From Novosphingobium sp. (GTDB lineage: Bacteria > Pseudomonadota > Alphaproteobacteria > Sphingomonadales > Sphingomonadaceae): a stretch of DNA of 64,000 bases. Position numbers and translations under genes: made by a program. Positions within the stretch are counted from its first letter, which is position 1, and each line of letters opens with the position of its first letter. Location of the stretch: positions 30,967 through 94,966 of the forward strand of contig NZ_JANXWG010000048.1 of NCBI RefSeq assembly GCF_025351285.1. Direction: 5' to 3'. Below the pieces are notes generated by a model. The model was given only the letters and a program-made list of their open reading frames with translations. It made no database searches and had not been told where the DNA came from. This document shows positions 1 through 10,437 of this stretch, one piece after another.

Positions 1-8
1 CGCCCGAA

Positions 9-1202
9 GTGGCGGACCAGGTTGCGCGCGAGTTGCCGCGCGAACTGGCGCACCAACTCGCAATCGAAACCGCGCGCGAGATGGCGCGCCAGATGGCGCC
101 GAGGCTGGCGCAACGGCTGCTTCACGAACGCGATCTGGAGCGGCTCGTGCAGGGTCCTGCTCGTGACAGTGCGGTTCGCCAGCCGGCGTTTCTGCGCGGG
201 ACCGAACGCGGAGCGGTCCGTCGGCTGGCGTTAGTGCGCGGGTCGGCACCGTCGGTGGGCAGGGGGCGGCAATCGACCGAACCGGACGCAAGTCCACCGG
301 AAGGCGCGGATTACCAATCGTTCCGGCTGGCGGCGGGTGTCACAGCCACTGTCGCCGGGACTGCCACCGTTGCCGGGGCTGCCACCGTCGCCGGAGCTGC
401 CGCGGTGCCCGCTGCCACGCCCGCCGCACCGCCGCCGCGCAAGGGGAGCTGGTTGGCGATGCTGCCCGAATTGCTGCTCCATCCGGGCCGGGCACGCCAG
501 ACGCTCGCGCAGAACGGCCGATCGATCAGCCCCAGCCCGCGCTTTTCCGGCGATGCGTGGTTCCTGCAACGCGGCGGCAGCTATGCCAGCGCAACGCCCG
601 CAACGCCGTTGGTGGCGGGCACGCCGGGCTATGGCGGCAGCCAGTCGGGCGCGGTGCTGCTCTATCGCCTGTTCCTCGAAGACCCGCACCGGCTGAGCGT
701 GTTCCTGCGCGCGACGAGCGCGACGAACACGCCCGACCGCGAGGCCACGCTGGGCTTGTCGGCGCGCCCGATCGGCTCGATCCCGATCGTGCTCCAGGCT
801 GAAGCGCGGCTGCAAAGCGATGGCAACGGCACCCGTGTGCGGCCGGCAGTGCAGGCGGTCAGCCAGTTTCCGCCGATCTCGCTGCCACTGGGCCTGCGTG
901 GTGAAGCCTATGCGGCGGGAGGGTATGTCGGTGGTCACGGAGCGACGCCGTTTTACGATGCGCAAGGCGTGGTCGATCACCACCTGTTTGGGATCGGTTC
1001 CAACGCCGATGTGCGGATCGGCGGCGGCGCCTGGGCAGGCGGGCAGAAGGGTGTCGGCCGGGTCGATGTGGGCCCGCGCGCTTCGGTGTCGTTCCGGGTC
1101 AAGCGCATCGGCGTGCGCGCTGCGGTCGATTATCGGGCGCGTGTGGCAGGCCACGCGGCCCCGGGCAGCGGCCCCGCGTTCACGCTATCCGCAGGTTTTT
1201 GA
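9..1202 (+). CDS. Hypothetical protein, probably 5'-truncated by the window edge; C-terminal Gly/Arg-rich outer-membrane-like domain
   Basis: ORF runs from the window edge; C-terminal half (AVLLYRLFLEDPHRLSVFLRAT...GPRASVSFRVKRIGVRAAVDYRARVAGHAAPGSGPAFTLSAGF) looks beta-strand-rich and ends in F; coding bias agrees. Confidence 0.55.
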   Translation: MADQVARELPRELAHQLAIETAREMARQMAPRLAQRLLHERDLERLVQGPARDSAVRQPAFLRGTERGAVRRLALVRGSAPSVGRGRQSTEPDASPPEGADYQSFRLAAGVTATVAGTATVAGAATVAGAAAVPAATPAAPPPRKGSWLAMLPELLLHPGRARQTLAQNGRSISPSPRFSGDAWFLQRGGSYASATPATPLVAGTPGYGGSQSGAVLLYRLFLEDPHRLSVFLRATSATNTPDREATLGLSARPIGSIPIVLQAEARLQSDGNGTRVRPAVQAVSQFPPISLPLGLRGEAYAAGGYVGGHGATPFYDAQGVVDHHLFGIGSNADVRIGGGAWAGGQKGVGRVDVGPRASVSFRVKRIGVRAAVDYRARVAGHAAPGSGPAFTLSAGF

Positions 1203-1308
1203 AGCGATCTGGTCACGATTGCACGGTTGGCGTTTGCATGGAGGGGAGGGGCCGTTAGGGTTCGGCATGGCACCGTGTCCACGCCGGTGGACCAAACTAG
1301 GCCTGCTT

Positions 1309-2223
1309 ATGGACGTTTATCTTCCCATCGCCAATCTCTCGGTCAACGGGCTGGTCATCGTTGCGCTCGGCGCGCTGACGGGGGTGCTCTCGGGGATGTT
1401 TGGCGTGGGCGGCGGTTTCCTGACCACGCCGCTGATGATCTTCTACGGCATCCCGCCGACGGTGGCGGCCGCCTCGGCCGCCAGCCAGGTCACGGGCGCG
1501 AGCGTTTCGGGCGCCTTCGCGCATGCGCGGCGCAACGGGATCGATTACCAGATGGGCGCGGTATTGGTGGCGGGCGGCGTGCTCGGCACCGGGATCGGTG
1601 CGGTGCTGTTCCGCGTGCTCCAGGCGCTCGGGCAGATCGATACCGTCATCAACATTCTCTATGTGGTGATGCTCGGCGGGATCGGCGGGCTGATGGCGCA
1701 CGAATCGATCGGCACCTTGCGTGCGCAACGCTCGGGCGTGCCGATCCCGCCGCGCAAGCGCCGGCACCATCCGCTGGTAGCGAGCCTGCCGCTGCGCTGG
1801 CGGTTTTATCGTTCGGGGCTTTATATCTCGCCACTGGCACCGCTGCTGCTGGGCACGTTCACCGGCGTGCTGACGATGCTGATGGGCGTCGGCGGCGGGT
1901 TCATCCTGGTGCCGGCGATGCTCTATATCCTGGGCATGAGCGTGAATGTGGTGGTCGGCACGTCGCTGTTCCAGATCCTGTTCGTGACGATGGCCACCAC
2001 GATGATGCATGCGCTGACGACCAAGGCGGTGGATATCGTGCTGGCGGTGATGCTGCTGATCGGTTCGGTGTCGGGCGCGCAAGTCGGCGCGCAGTTCGCG
2101 CAGAAGGCCAAGCCCGAAGTATTGCGGCTGATCCTGGCGGTGATTGTGCTGGCGGTGGCGATGCGGATGGCGCTGGGGCTCGGCTACCGGCCCGACGAGA
2201 TTTATACGGTGGTTACGCGGTGA
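1309..2223 (+). CDS. TSUP family (TauE/SafE-like) membrane permease
   Basis: 305 codons from ATG 1309; two Gly-rich TM repeats (GALTGVLSGMFGVGGGFLTTPLMIFYGIPP and GTFTGVLTMLMGVGGGFILVPAMLYILG) typical of TSUP. Confidence 0.88.
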   Translation: MDVYLPIANLSVNGLVIVALGALTGVLSGMFGVGGGFLTTPLMIFYGIPPTVAAASAASQVTGASVSGAFAHARRNGIDYQMGAVLVAGGVLGTGIGAVLFRVLQALGQIDTVINILYVVMLGGIGGLMAHESIGTLRAQRSGVPIPPRKRRHHPLVASLPLRWRFYRSGLYISPLAPLLLGTFTGVLTMLMGVGGGFILVPAMLYILGMSVNVVVGTSLFQILFVTMATTMMHALTTKAVDIVLAVMLLIGSVSGAQVGAQFAQKAKPEVLRLILAVIVLAVAMRMALGLGYRPDEIYTVVTR

Positions 2224-2972
2224 AGGGATTCTTGCTGCTGCTGGCCGCGATCTTCCTGCTCGGCGCGCGGGCGCCGATCCTCGTGCCCGAAGTGTCGCAG
2301 CACGAAGTGCTGGTGCAGCAGGGCTTTACCGGCGCCGATCTGCTGCTGTTCGGCGCGATCCTGACGCCCGAGGGTGCGCGCGCGGCGCAGGATTACGATA
2401 TCGTGGTGGTGCTCGAAGGCCCGCCCCAGTCGATCGTACTGCGCGAAAAGCGCAAGGTTGCGGGCATCTGGGTCAACGTGGAAAACACCGAATTTCGTTC
2501 GGCGCCCGCCTTCTACGCGGTTGCGGCGTCGCGTCCGATCCGCAAGATCGTCGACGACAAGACCGCGGCGATTTACGAATTGGGGCTCGATCGGTTGCAG
2601 CTTTCGCCGATCGGGGTGATCGAACCGGCAATGCAGGCGCGGTTTTCGTCGGGGCTGGTCGATCTGATGCGCCGCCAGGCGCTGTACCAGCAGAACGACG
2701 CCGGCGTGACGATCAGCGAACAGGTGCTGTACCAGGCGCGCATCCACCTGCCCTCGCGCGTGCAGACCGGAACCTACACGGCCGAGACGTTCGCGATCAG
2801 CCAGGGCAAAGTGGTCGCATCGGGGCTCACGCACGTCACCGTCAGCAAGCAGGGTTTCGAACGCTTCGTGGCGGTGGCATCGCAGCGCCGCTCTCTGATC
2901 TACGGGCTGTTCGCGGTGGTGCTGTCGGTGGGAATGGGCTGGCTGGCCGGGCGGCTGTTCGCGCTTATTTGA
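2220..2972 (+). CDS. TIGR02186-like membrane-anchored protein, translationally coupled to the TSUP permease
   Basis: GTG start overlaps the TSUP stop; N-terminal signal sequence, C-terminal TM; ILVPEVSQHEVLVQQGFTGADLLLFGAI matches the remembered TIGR02186 family. Confidence 0.75.
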   Translation: MKGFLLLLAAIFLLGARAPILVPEVSQHEVLVQQGFTGADLLLFGAILTPEGARAAQDYDIVVVLEGPPQSIVLREKRKVAGIWVNVENTEFRSAPAFYAVAASRPIRKIVDDKTAAIYELGLDRLQLSPIGVIEPAMQARFSSGLVDLMRRQALYQQNDAGVTISEQVLYQARIHLPSRVQTGTYTAETFAISQGKVVASGLTHVTVSKQGFERFVAVASQRRSLIYGLFAVVLSVGMGWLAGRLFALI

Positions 2973-3081
2973 ACTGCACCAGTGCTCGGTTCTCTGGCTG
3001 AAACGATAGATTATCCCGTTTTTAACCGTTCGGGCCTTAGCGTTTGCTGTGGTGCCATCGTGGCGCCTGGGGTCGCTTGCA

Positions 3082-4821
3082 ATGAACGATATGGCCAATG
3101 GCGGGATCAACGGCGGGGGCTTCGGCGCTGCCGATCCTGCGCAATGCGTCGAAGTTGCCGCGCCGCATGTGGCACCACCGAACCGTTCGATCGGGTATAT
3201 GTCCGATGGCACCTTGCCGATCGGCGAAGTGCTCGAAATCAGCGGCGCCGGCAGCCGTGTAGCGATCGATCTCGAGGCCTTGCGCAGCTATGCCGATGAG
3301 GCAGATCCCTCGTTGGTCCAGGCCGGGCAAGTCGGCAGCCTCGTCAAGATCCAGGTCGGCAACCGCTGGCTGGTCGCCAATATCCGCACGCAGGTGCTCG
3401 ATTCGCGAATGAAATCGCTTGAAGGCGGGGGTGGTATCACCGCCGAAGTCGATTTCCTTGGCGAAGGGCAGCAGGAACGGCTGACCGGGCGAATTTATGG
3501 CTTCCGCCGCGGTGTCACGCGCTATCCGGTGCCGGGCACGCCGATCTACCCTGCCACCACCGCCGAACTGCGCCAGATCTACGCCAGCGACGGCGGCGCC
3601 ACGATCAAGATCGGCACGGTGTTTCCCTCGGCCGATATCCGCGCGACGTTGCAGGTCGACAACATGCTGGGCAAGCACTTCGCACTGCTCGGTTCGACCG
3701 GCACCGGCAAGTCCACTGCGGCCGCACTGATCCTGCACCGCATCTGCGAACTGGCCCCCGAGGGCCATATTCTGATGATCGACCCGCACGGCGAATATCC
3801 CGAAGCGTTCCGCGACGTGGGCCACCTGCTCGACGTATCGAACTTGCAGATGCCGTACTGGCTGATGAATTTCGAGGAACACTGCGAAGTGTTCGTGACG
3901 ATGACCGGGGGTGAGCGCCAGGTCGATATCGACATCCTGGCCAAGTGCCTGCTGCAGGCGCGGATGAAGAACCGGCTGGCCGAGCAATTGGGCCGGATCA
4001 CCGTCGATTCGCCGATCCCGTACCTGCTTTCGGACCTGCTCAACATCCTCAACAACGAAATGGGCAAACTCGACAAGGCGTCGAGCTCGATTCCGTACAT
4101 GCGGGTCAAGACCAAGATCGAGGAGCTGCGCGCCGATCCGCGCTACCAGTTCATGTTTTCGGGCATGCTGGTGGGCGACACGATGGTCGAATTCATCGCC
4201 AAGATCTTTCGCATGCCTGCCAACGGCAAGCCGATCTCGATCATCGACGTGTCGGGCGTGCCGAGTGAAATCACCTCGACCGTGGTCGCGGTGCTGAGCC
4301 GGCTGGCGTTCGATTACGCGATCTGGGCGCGCGGCGGCGATGTCCGGCCTGTGCTGCTGGTGTGCGAGGAAGCGCACCGATACATTCCCAGCGAACGCAA
4401 CGCCGATGGGTCTTCGGTTGGCCGCATCCTGTCGCGGATTGCTAAGGAAGGCCGCAAGTACGGCATTTCGCTGGGCCTGATCACGCAGCGTCCGTCGGAC
4501 CTGGCCGAAGGCGTGCTGTCGCAGTGCGGCACGATCATCTCGATGCGATTGAACAACGAACGCGACCAGGCGTTCGTCAAGGCGGCGATGCCCGAAGGAT
4601 CGCGCGGGTTCCTCGATTCGATCCAGGCGCTGCGCAACCGCGAATGCATCATCTGCGGCGAAGGCGTACCGATCCCGATCCGCGCGACTTTCGACGATCT
4701 TGAACCCAACAAGCGTCCGGCATCGAGCGATCCGTCGTTCACCCTGCTGTGGAATCGGCGTGGCGGCGAGGAAAACGCGGTGGCGCGGACCGTGATGCGC
4801 TGGCGTTCGCAGGTGCGTTGA
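3082..4821 (+). CDS. HerA/DUF87-type ATP-binding protein
   Basis: Walker A LLGSTGTGKSTAAALIL, HILMIDPHGEYPEAF, VLLVCEEAHRYIP, SLGLITQRPSDLAEGVLSQCGTIISMRLNNERD. Confidence 0.88.
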   Translation: MNDMANGGINGGGFGAADPAQCVEVAAPHVAPPNRSIGYMSDGTLPIGEVLEISGAGSRVAIDLEALRSYADEADPSLVQAGQVGSLVKIQVGNRWLVANIRTQVLDSRMKSLEGGGGITAEVDFLGEGQQERLTGRIYGFRRGVTRYPVPGTPIYPATTAELRQIYASDGGATIKIGTVFPSADIRATLQVDNMLGKHFALLGSTGTGKSTAAALILHRICELAPEGHILMIDPHGEYPEAFRDVGHLLDVSNLQMPYWLMNFEEHCEVFVTMTGGERQVDIDILAKCLLQARMKNRLAEQLGRITVDSPIPYLLSDLLNILNNEMGKLDKASSSIPYMRVKTKIEELRADPRYQFMFSGMLVGDTMVEFIAKIFRMPANGKPISIIDVSGVPSEITSTVVAVLSRLAFDYAIWARGGDVRPVLLVCEEAHRYIPSERNADGSSVGRILSRIAKEGRKYGISLGLITQRPSDLAEGVLSQCGTIISMRLNNERDQAFVKAAMPEGSRGFLDSIQALRNRECIICGEGVPIPIRATFDDLEPNKRPASSDPSFTLLWNRRGGEENAVARTVMRWRSQVR

Positions 4822-4846
4822 GCGGCAAGGTCTTGCTCATTGCCCT

Positions 4847-4896
4847 AGGGTCCAGACCCATTCGGATCACGCGTGATCTGAATGGGTTTTGACCCT
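4847..4896. terminator. Long near-perfect palindrome between convergent genes, candidate bidirectional terminator or REP-like element
   Basis: AGGGTC-cag-ACCCATTCgGATCACgcGTGATCtGAATGGGT-ttt-GACCCT: nested stems flanking ACGCGT, between the HerA-like gene (+) and nadB (-), overlapping the nadB stop. Confidence 0.6.
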
Positions 4897-6523
4897 ATGG
4901 AACCAAAATCGTGTCGCGCGCGGCCGGGTCGGTTTGTGGATAATCGGCGTTGTAGTGGAGCCCGCGGCTTTCGTGGCGGGCGCGGGCGGATTTCACGATC
5001 AGTTCGGCGGTCTGGTGCAGGTTGCGCAGTTCGATCAGGTCGGCGGTGACGCGGAAGTTGCTGTAGTATTCGGCGATTTCGTCGCGCAGCAACTGGATGC
5101 GGTGCGCCGCGCGTTCCAGCCGCTTGTTGGTGCGCACGATGCCGACGTAGTTCCACATGAACCGGCGCAGTTCGGTCCAGGTCTGCTTGATCACCACTTC
5201 TTCGTCCGAATCGGCGACACGACTTTCGTCCCAGGCGCGGATTGCGGGCGGTTCGCTGAAGCTGTCCCAGCGCGCAAGGATATCGTTGGCGGCAGCATCG
5301 CCGAACACGAAGCATTCGAGCAGCGAGTTCGAGGCCAGCCGGTTGGCGCCGTGCAAGCCGCTTTCGGAACATTCGCCCACGGCGTAGAGACCGAACAGGT
5401 CGGCGCGGCCGGCCAGGTCGATCAGCACGCCGCCGCACGTGTAATGCTGTGCGGGCACGACCGGAATCGGCTCTTTCGTCATGTCGATACCCAGGCCCAA
5501 CAGCCGTTCGTAGATCGTCGGGAAGTGGTGGCGGACGAATTCGGGCGGTTTGTGGCTGATATCGAGGTGAACGTAGTCGAGCCCCAGCCGCTTGATTTCG
5601 TGGTCGATCGCGCGCGCCACCACGTCGCGCGGGGCCAGTTCCTCGCGCGGATCGAAGCGCGGCATGAAGCGTTCACCGGTTTCCGGGTTCTTGAGCAAGC
5701 CGCCTTCGCCGCGCACCGCTTCGGTGATCAGGAAGTTCTTGACCTCCAGATTGTAGAGGCAGGTCGGGTGGAACTGCATGAATTCCATATTCGAGATGCG
5801 GCACCCCGCGCGCCACGCCATCGCGATGCCGTCGCCGGTGGCGCCACGCGGGGCGGTGCTGAACAGATAGGTGCGCCCGGCGCCGCCGGTGGCCAGGATC
5901 GTCGCGCGCGCGGTCAGGCATTCGACTCTGCCAGCGCTTGGGCCCGAGCCCGTATCGAGCGCATAGACGCCCCACACGCGGCGTTCTCCCGCCGGATCGA
6001 TGCGGTGGCGATCGGTGACCAGATCGATCGCGGCCATGTCGGGGCGCAGCGTGATATTGGGGTGCGCGTGCGCCGCCTTGAGCAGCGCTTGCTGCACCGC
6101 CCAGCCGGTCGCATCGTCGACATGGACGATGCGGCGGTGCGAATGCCCGCCTTCACGCGTGAGGTGGAGCGCGCCGCTCCCGCCGGTGGGTGAACTGCCG
6201 ACAGAGCCGCTGGTGGCATCATCGAGATTGAACGGCACGCCCAGGTCTGCCAGCCGCTCGATCGCAACGGGGGCATTCTCGACCACGAATTCGACCGTTT
6301 CGCGCCGGTTTAGCCCGCCGCCGGCCACCATCGTGTCGCGGATGTGGTCTTCGAAGGTATCGCCCTTGTCGAGCACTGCGGCGATGCCGCCTTGCGCCCA
6401 TGCGGTGGAGCCGGCGTCGAGCGCGCCTTTGGCCAGCACCAGCACGCGGCATTTTTCGGCCAGCACCAGCGCGGCGGTGAGCCCGGCCGCGCCCGAACCC
6501 ACAATCAGCACGTCATGGCTCAT
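4895..6523 (-). CDS. nadB: L-aspartate oxidase
   Basis: MSHDVLIVGSGAAGLTAALVLAEK FAD motif, GSTAWAQGGIAAVL, EFMQFHPTCLYN, HYTCGGVLIDLAGRADLFGLYAVGECSESGLHGANRLASNSLLECFVFG. Confidence 0.95.
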   Translation of the reverse strand: MSHDVLIVGSGAAGLTAALVLAEKCRVLVLAKGALDAGSTAWAQGGIAAVLDKGDTFEDHIRDTMVAGGGLNRRETVEFVVENAPVAIERLADLGVPFNLDDATSGSVGSSPTGGSGALHLTREGGHSHRRIVHVDDATGWAVQQALLKAAHAHPNITLRPDMAAIDLVTDRHRIDPAGERRVWGVYALDTGSGPSAGRVECLTARATILATGGAGRTYLFSTAPRGATGDGIAMAWRAGCRISNMEFMQFHPTCLYNLEVKNFLITEAVRGEGGLLKNPETGERFMPRFDPREELAPRDVVARAIDHEIKRLGLDYVHLDISHKPPEFVRHHFPTIYERLLGLGIDMTKEPIPVVPAQHYTCGGVLIDLAGRADLFGLYAVGECSESGLHGANRLASNSLLECFVFGDAAANDILARWDSFSEPPAIRAWDESRVADSDEEVVIKQTWTELRRFMWNYVGIVRTNKRLERAAHRIQLLRDEIAEYYSNFRVTADLIELRNLHQTAELIVKSARARHESRGLHYNADYPQTDPAARDTILVP

Positions 6524-6736
6524 ACCGCGGCTAAACCGTGGTGGCACCGGCAGGCGCGGGGTGGTATTCTAGGGGCAAGTACGGATCTTGGCATCGCTTC
6601 ATCATGGCGGCTTTGGTCGGCGGCGCAAGCCGTGGCGTACGCGGATGCGGGAGCGAAGCGCCTGATCGGCCCTAAATTGATGGCCGAAGTCACTTTAATT
6701 CCTCGCTGTTTGTGCAGCGCGACCGTGGATATTGCC

Positions 6737-6901
6737 ATGCGCTTCAAAATTCCGATCTGCATCCTCGATCATCATCGACCTGACCGCGACGCGGTTCGCT
6801 GGGATGGGCTTTCCTATCTCGGCACCTGCTGGGCGTGCAGCAAGCCGATTCGGCGCGATAGCAAGGGGCGGTGGCGCGGGACCGAACTGCACGCGCGCTG
6901 A
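6737..6901 (+). CDS. 54-aa Cys/His miniprotein, putative metal-binding (copy 1)
   Basis: MRFKIPICILDHHRPDRDAVRWDGLSYLGTCWACSKPIRRDSKGRWRGTELHAR; aligns without gaps to the next small ORF over the core. Confidence 0.65.
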   Translation: MRFKIPICILDHHRPDRDAVRWDGLSYLGTCWACSKPIRRDSKGRWRGTELHAR

Positions 6902-6950
6902 ACTCGAATTTCTGATTGTCGTCCGCACAAACTCCCGGCAAGGTCCATCC

Positions 6951-7105
6951 GTGTTCAACAACCTGCTCTGCATGATCAACCGGCACCGCCCGACGCGCAA
7001 CAAAGTGCGGCATCGGGGCAATACCTACACCAGCGTGTGCCGTTACTGCCACCACGAGATCGAGCGACGGCGCGCCAAAGTGTGGGTCCGGCGCAAGGAT
7101 CTGCC

Positions 7106-7109
<4 letters not shown>
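6951..7109 (+). CDS. 52-aa Cys/His miniprotein, putative metal-binding (copy 2; GTG start)
   Basis: VFNNLLCMINRHRPTRNKVRHRGNTYTSVCRYCHHEIERRRAKVWVRRKDLP; shares C-x4-HRPxRxxVRxxGxxYxxxCxxCxxxI with copy 1. Confidence 0.65.
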
Positions 7110-8065
<956 letters not shown>

Positions 8066-8153
8066 GCGTTTGCTATTGGGGCAGGTTTGCGGGGTGGTAA
8101 AGGGGCAAGCACCGTCTGGAATCGTCCCGGCAACCCTGCTAGGGGCGCTGGCC

Positions 8154-8351
8154 ATGAACAAGCCGCCCGAAACCGTCACCGTCACAACCAACCGCGTCAG
8201 TTGCGATGGTGCCAGCGGCATCCGCTCAACCGGCGCCTACAAGCCCTCGGCACTGGGCCATCCGCGGGTGTGGCTGGAAATCGACGAGCGCGGCTACGTC
8301 GATTGCGGCTATTGCGACAAGCGCTTCGTGCTTGAGGGCGCTGCGCACTAA
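8154..8351 (+). CDS. Zinc-finger domain (zf-CHCC, NDUFS6-like) protein
   Basis: 65 aa; CDGASG...[26 protein letters not shown]. Confidence 0.85.
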   Translation: MNKPPETVTVTTNRVSCDGASGIRSTGAYKPSALGHPRVWLEIDERGYVDCGYCDKRFVLEGAAH

Positions 8352-8389
8352 TCCTTTCGCGCGGGGGACTTCGTCCCTATATCCCCCCG

Positions 8390-9808
8390 ATGATCGCAAC
8401 CGACCCCCGCTCGCTCCTTTACCGCCAACTCTCGCCCGAGGACGCCCAGCGCGTGACGGCCGATGCGCTGGCGCGGTGCGACGATGGCGAGCTTTACCTC
8501 CAGTATATCGCGTCCGAGGCCTTCGGCTTCGATGACGGGCGGCTGAAAACCGCAGATTATTCGCGCGATGCCGGGTTCGGGTTGCGCGGAGTGTCGGGTG
8601 AGATGACCGGCTTTGCCCACGCCAACGAAATCTCCGCCGCCGCGATCCGTCGCGCAGGCGAGACGTTGCGGCTGCTCGATCCGGCCAAGGCGTCCGCCGC
8701 CGCGCCGCCACGCCAGAACAACCGCCATCTTTATACCGATGCCTCGCCGCTCGATGCGGTGCCGTTCGAGGCCAAGGTCAAGCTGCTCGAAACGATCGAC
8801 GCCGCCGCGCGCGCACGCGATCCGCGCGTGGTGCAGGTTTCGGCCTCGCTCACCGGAAGCTGGTCGGTGATCGAGATCGTGCGCGCCGATGGCTTCGTGG
8901 CCAGTGACGTGCGCCCGTTGGTGCGGCTCAACGTGTCGATCGTGGCCGAACAGAACGGCCGCCGCGAAACCGGCACTTTCGGTATGGGCGGGCGCTGGCT
9001 TTACGACAAACTGTTCGAGGCCGAAAGCTGGAACTGCGCGATCGATGGCGCACTGCACCAGGCGCTGGTCAACCTCGAATCGGTGCCCGCGCCTGCCGGC
9101 GAGATGACCGTGCTGATCGGTGCCGGCTGGCCCGGCGTGCTGATCCACGAGGCGGTCGGGCATGGGCTAGAAGGCGATTTCAACCGCAAGGGCACCAGCG
9201 CTTTCTCGGGCCGGATCGGCGAGCGAGTGGGCGCGAAGGGCGTGACAGTGGTCGACGATGGCTCGATGCATGAACGGCGCGGCTCGTTGAGCATCGATGA
9301 CGAAGGCACGCCCACCCAGGAAAACGTGCTGATCGAGGACGGCATCCTCAAGGGCTATATGCAGGACCGGCTAAACGCGCGGCTGATGGGTGTGCCTGCC
9401 ACTGGCAACGGCCGCCGCGAAAACTACGCCCACGCGCCGATGCCACGCATGACCAACACCTTCATGCGCGGCGGCGAGGATGATCCGGCCGAACTGCTCA
9501 GCCGCGTGAAAAACGGTATCTATGCCAAGCACTTCGGCGGCGGGCAGGTCGATATCACCAGCGGCAAGTTCGTGTTCAGTTGCACCGAAGCCTACCGCGT
9601 CGAGAACGGCAAGCTGGGCGCACCGATCAAGGGCGCCACGCTGATCGGCGACGGTCCGACCGTGCTGACCCGGGTGATCGGCATCGGCAACGACATGGAA
9701 CTCGACATGGGCATCGGCGTGTGCGGCAAGGGCGGCCAAAGTGTGCCCGCTGGCGTGGGCCAGCCTACGCTGCTGATCGAGGGGCTGACTGTGGGCGGGA
9801 CGGCCTGA
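8390..9808 (+). CDS. tldD: Metalloprotease TldD
   Basis: HEAVGHGLEGDFNRKGTSAFSGRIGERV, MPRMTNTFMRGGEDDPAELLSRVKNGIYAKHFGGGQVDITSGKFVFSCTEAY. Confidence 0.93.
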   Translation: MIATDPRSLLYRQLSPEDAQRVTADALARCDDGELYLQYIASEAFGFDDGRLKTADYSRDAGFGLRGVSGEMTGFAHANEISAAAIRRAGETLRLLDPAKASAAAPPRQNNRHLYTDASPLDAVPFEAKVKLLETIDAAARARDPRVVQVSASLTGSWSVIEIVRADGFVASDVRPLVRLNVSIVAEQNGRRETGTFGMGGRWLYDKLFEAESWNCAIDGALHQALVNLESVPAPAGEMTVLIGAGWPGVLIHEAVGHGLEGDFNRKGTSAFSGRIGERVGAKGVTVVDDGSMHERRGSLSIDDEGTPTQENVLIEDGILKGYMQDRLNARLMGVPATGNGRRENYAHAPMPRMTNTFMRGGEDDPAELLSRVKNGIYAKHFGGGQVDITSGKFVFSCTEAYRVENGKLGAPIKGATLIGDGPTVLTRVIGIGNDMELDMGIGVCGKGGQSVPAGVGQPTLLIEGLTVGGTA

Positions 9809-9810
9809 CA

Positions 9811-9858
9811 GGGTTCTACGCGACTGGGTTCTACGCGACTGGGCTCTACGCGACTGGG
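9811..9858. repeat. Three tandem copies of a 15-bp unit (GGGTTCTACGCGACT)
   Basis: gggttctacgcgact gggttctacgcgact gggctctacgcgact ggg directly after the tldD stop. Confidence 0.9.
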
Positions 9859-9941
9859 CGCCAATTGCTCATCGCCGGTTCAGCGACTCCATGATACGAT
9901 TATCAGGCTGGATTCGATCTTTCCGGACAGGAGCGCAGATC

Positions 9942-10370
9942 ATGAAGCAGACCTTCAAGAACTTCCATTCGCTGGCATTGGCCGCCGCGGTCACCGTAGG
10001 CGTGCTCGGCCTTGCCAGCACTGCCGATGCCCGCTCGCGACTGACCGGCGAGGAAGAACTGGCCAAGGCACTGGCGGGGCGTGAAGCCGGAAAGCCAGTC
10101 GATTGCATCTATTTGCCCACGATCACCTCGTCGCACATCATCGACAGGACCGCGATCGTCTACGAATCGGGCCGCACGCTTTACGTCAACCGCCCGCGCA
10201 ACGGCGCCGATCAGCTCAACGATAGCGATATCATGGTGCTCAACCTGCATTCGTCGCAGTTGTGCAGCATCGATATCGTACACCTGCACGATCAGACGTC
10301 GCATTTCACGACCGGCTTCGTGAACCTGGGCGAATTCGTGCCCTACACCAAGCCCAAGAAGGTCAGCTAG
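9942..10370 (+). CDS. Small secreted protein of unknown function
   Basis: Signal peptide MKQTFKNFHSLALAAAVTVGVLGLASTADARS; 142 aa. Confidence 0.75.
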   Translation: MKQTFKNFHSLALAAAVTVGVLGLASTADARSRLTGEEELAKALAGREAGKPVDCIYLPTITSSHIIDRTAIVYESGRTLYVNRPRNGADQLNDSDIMVLNLHSSQLCSIDIVHLHDQTSHFTTGFVNLGEFVPYTKPKKVS

Positions 10371-10437
10371 CCGCACTTGCCGATACGTAGCTGATCCGGC
10401 TAGTGGCGGTCCCTCGATTTGGGGGCGCCGATCACCG

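Noticed and set aside
3037-4377. 446-aa minus-strand ORF opposite the HerA-like ATPase
   Set aside because: Low-complexity Arg/His/Asp shadow translation.
4889-6193. 434-aa plus-strand ORF opposite nadB
   Set aside because: Antisense shadow; nadB motifs are unambiguous.
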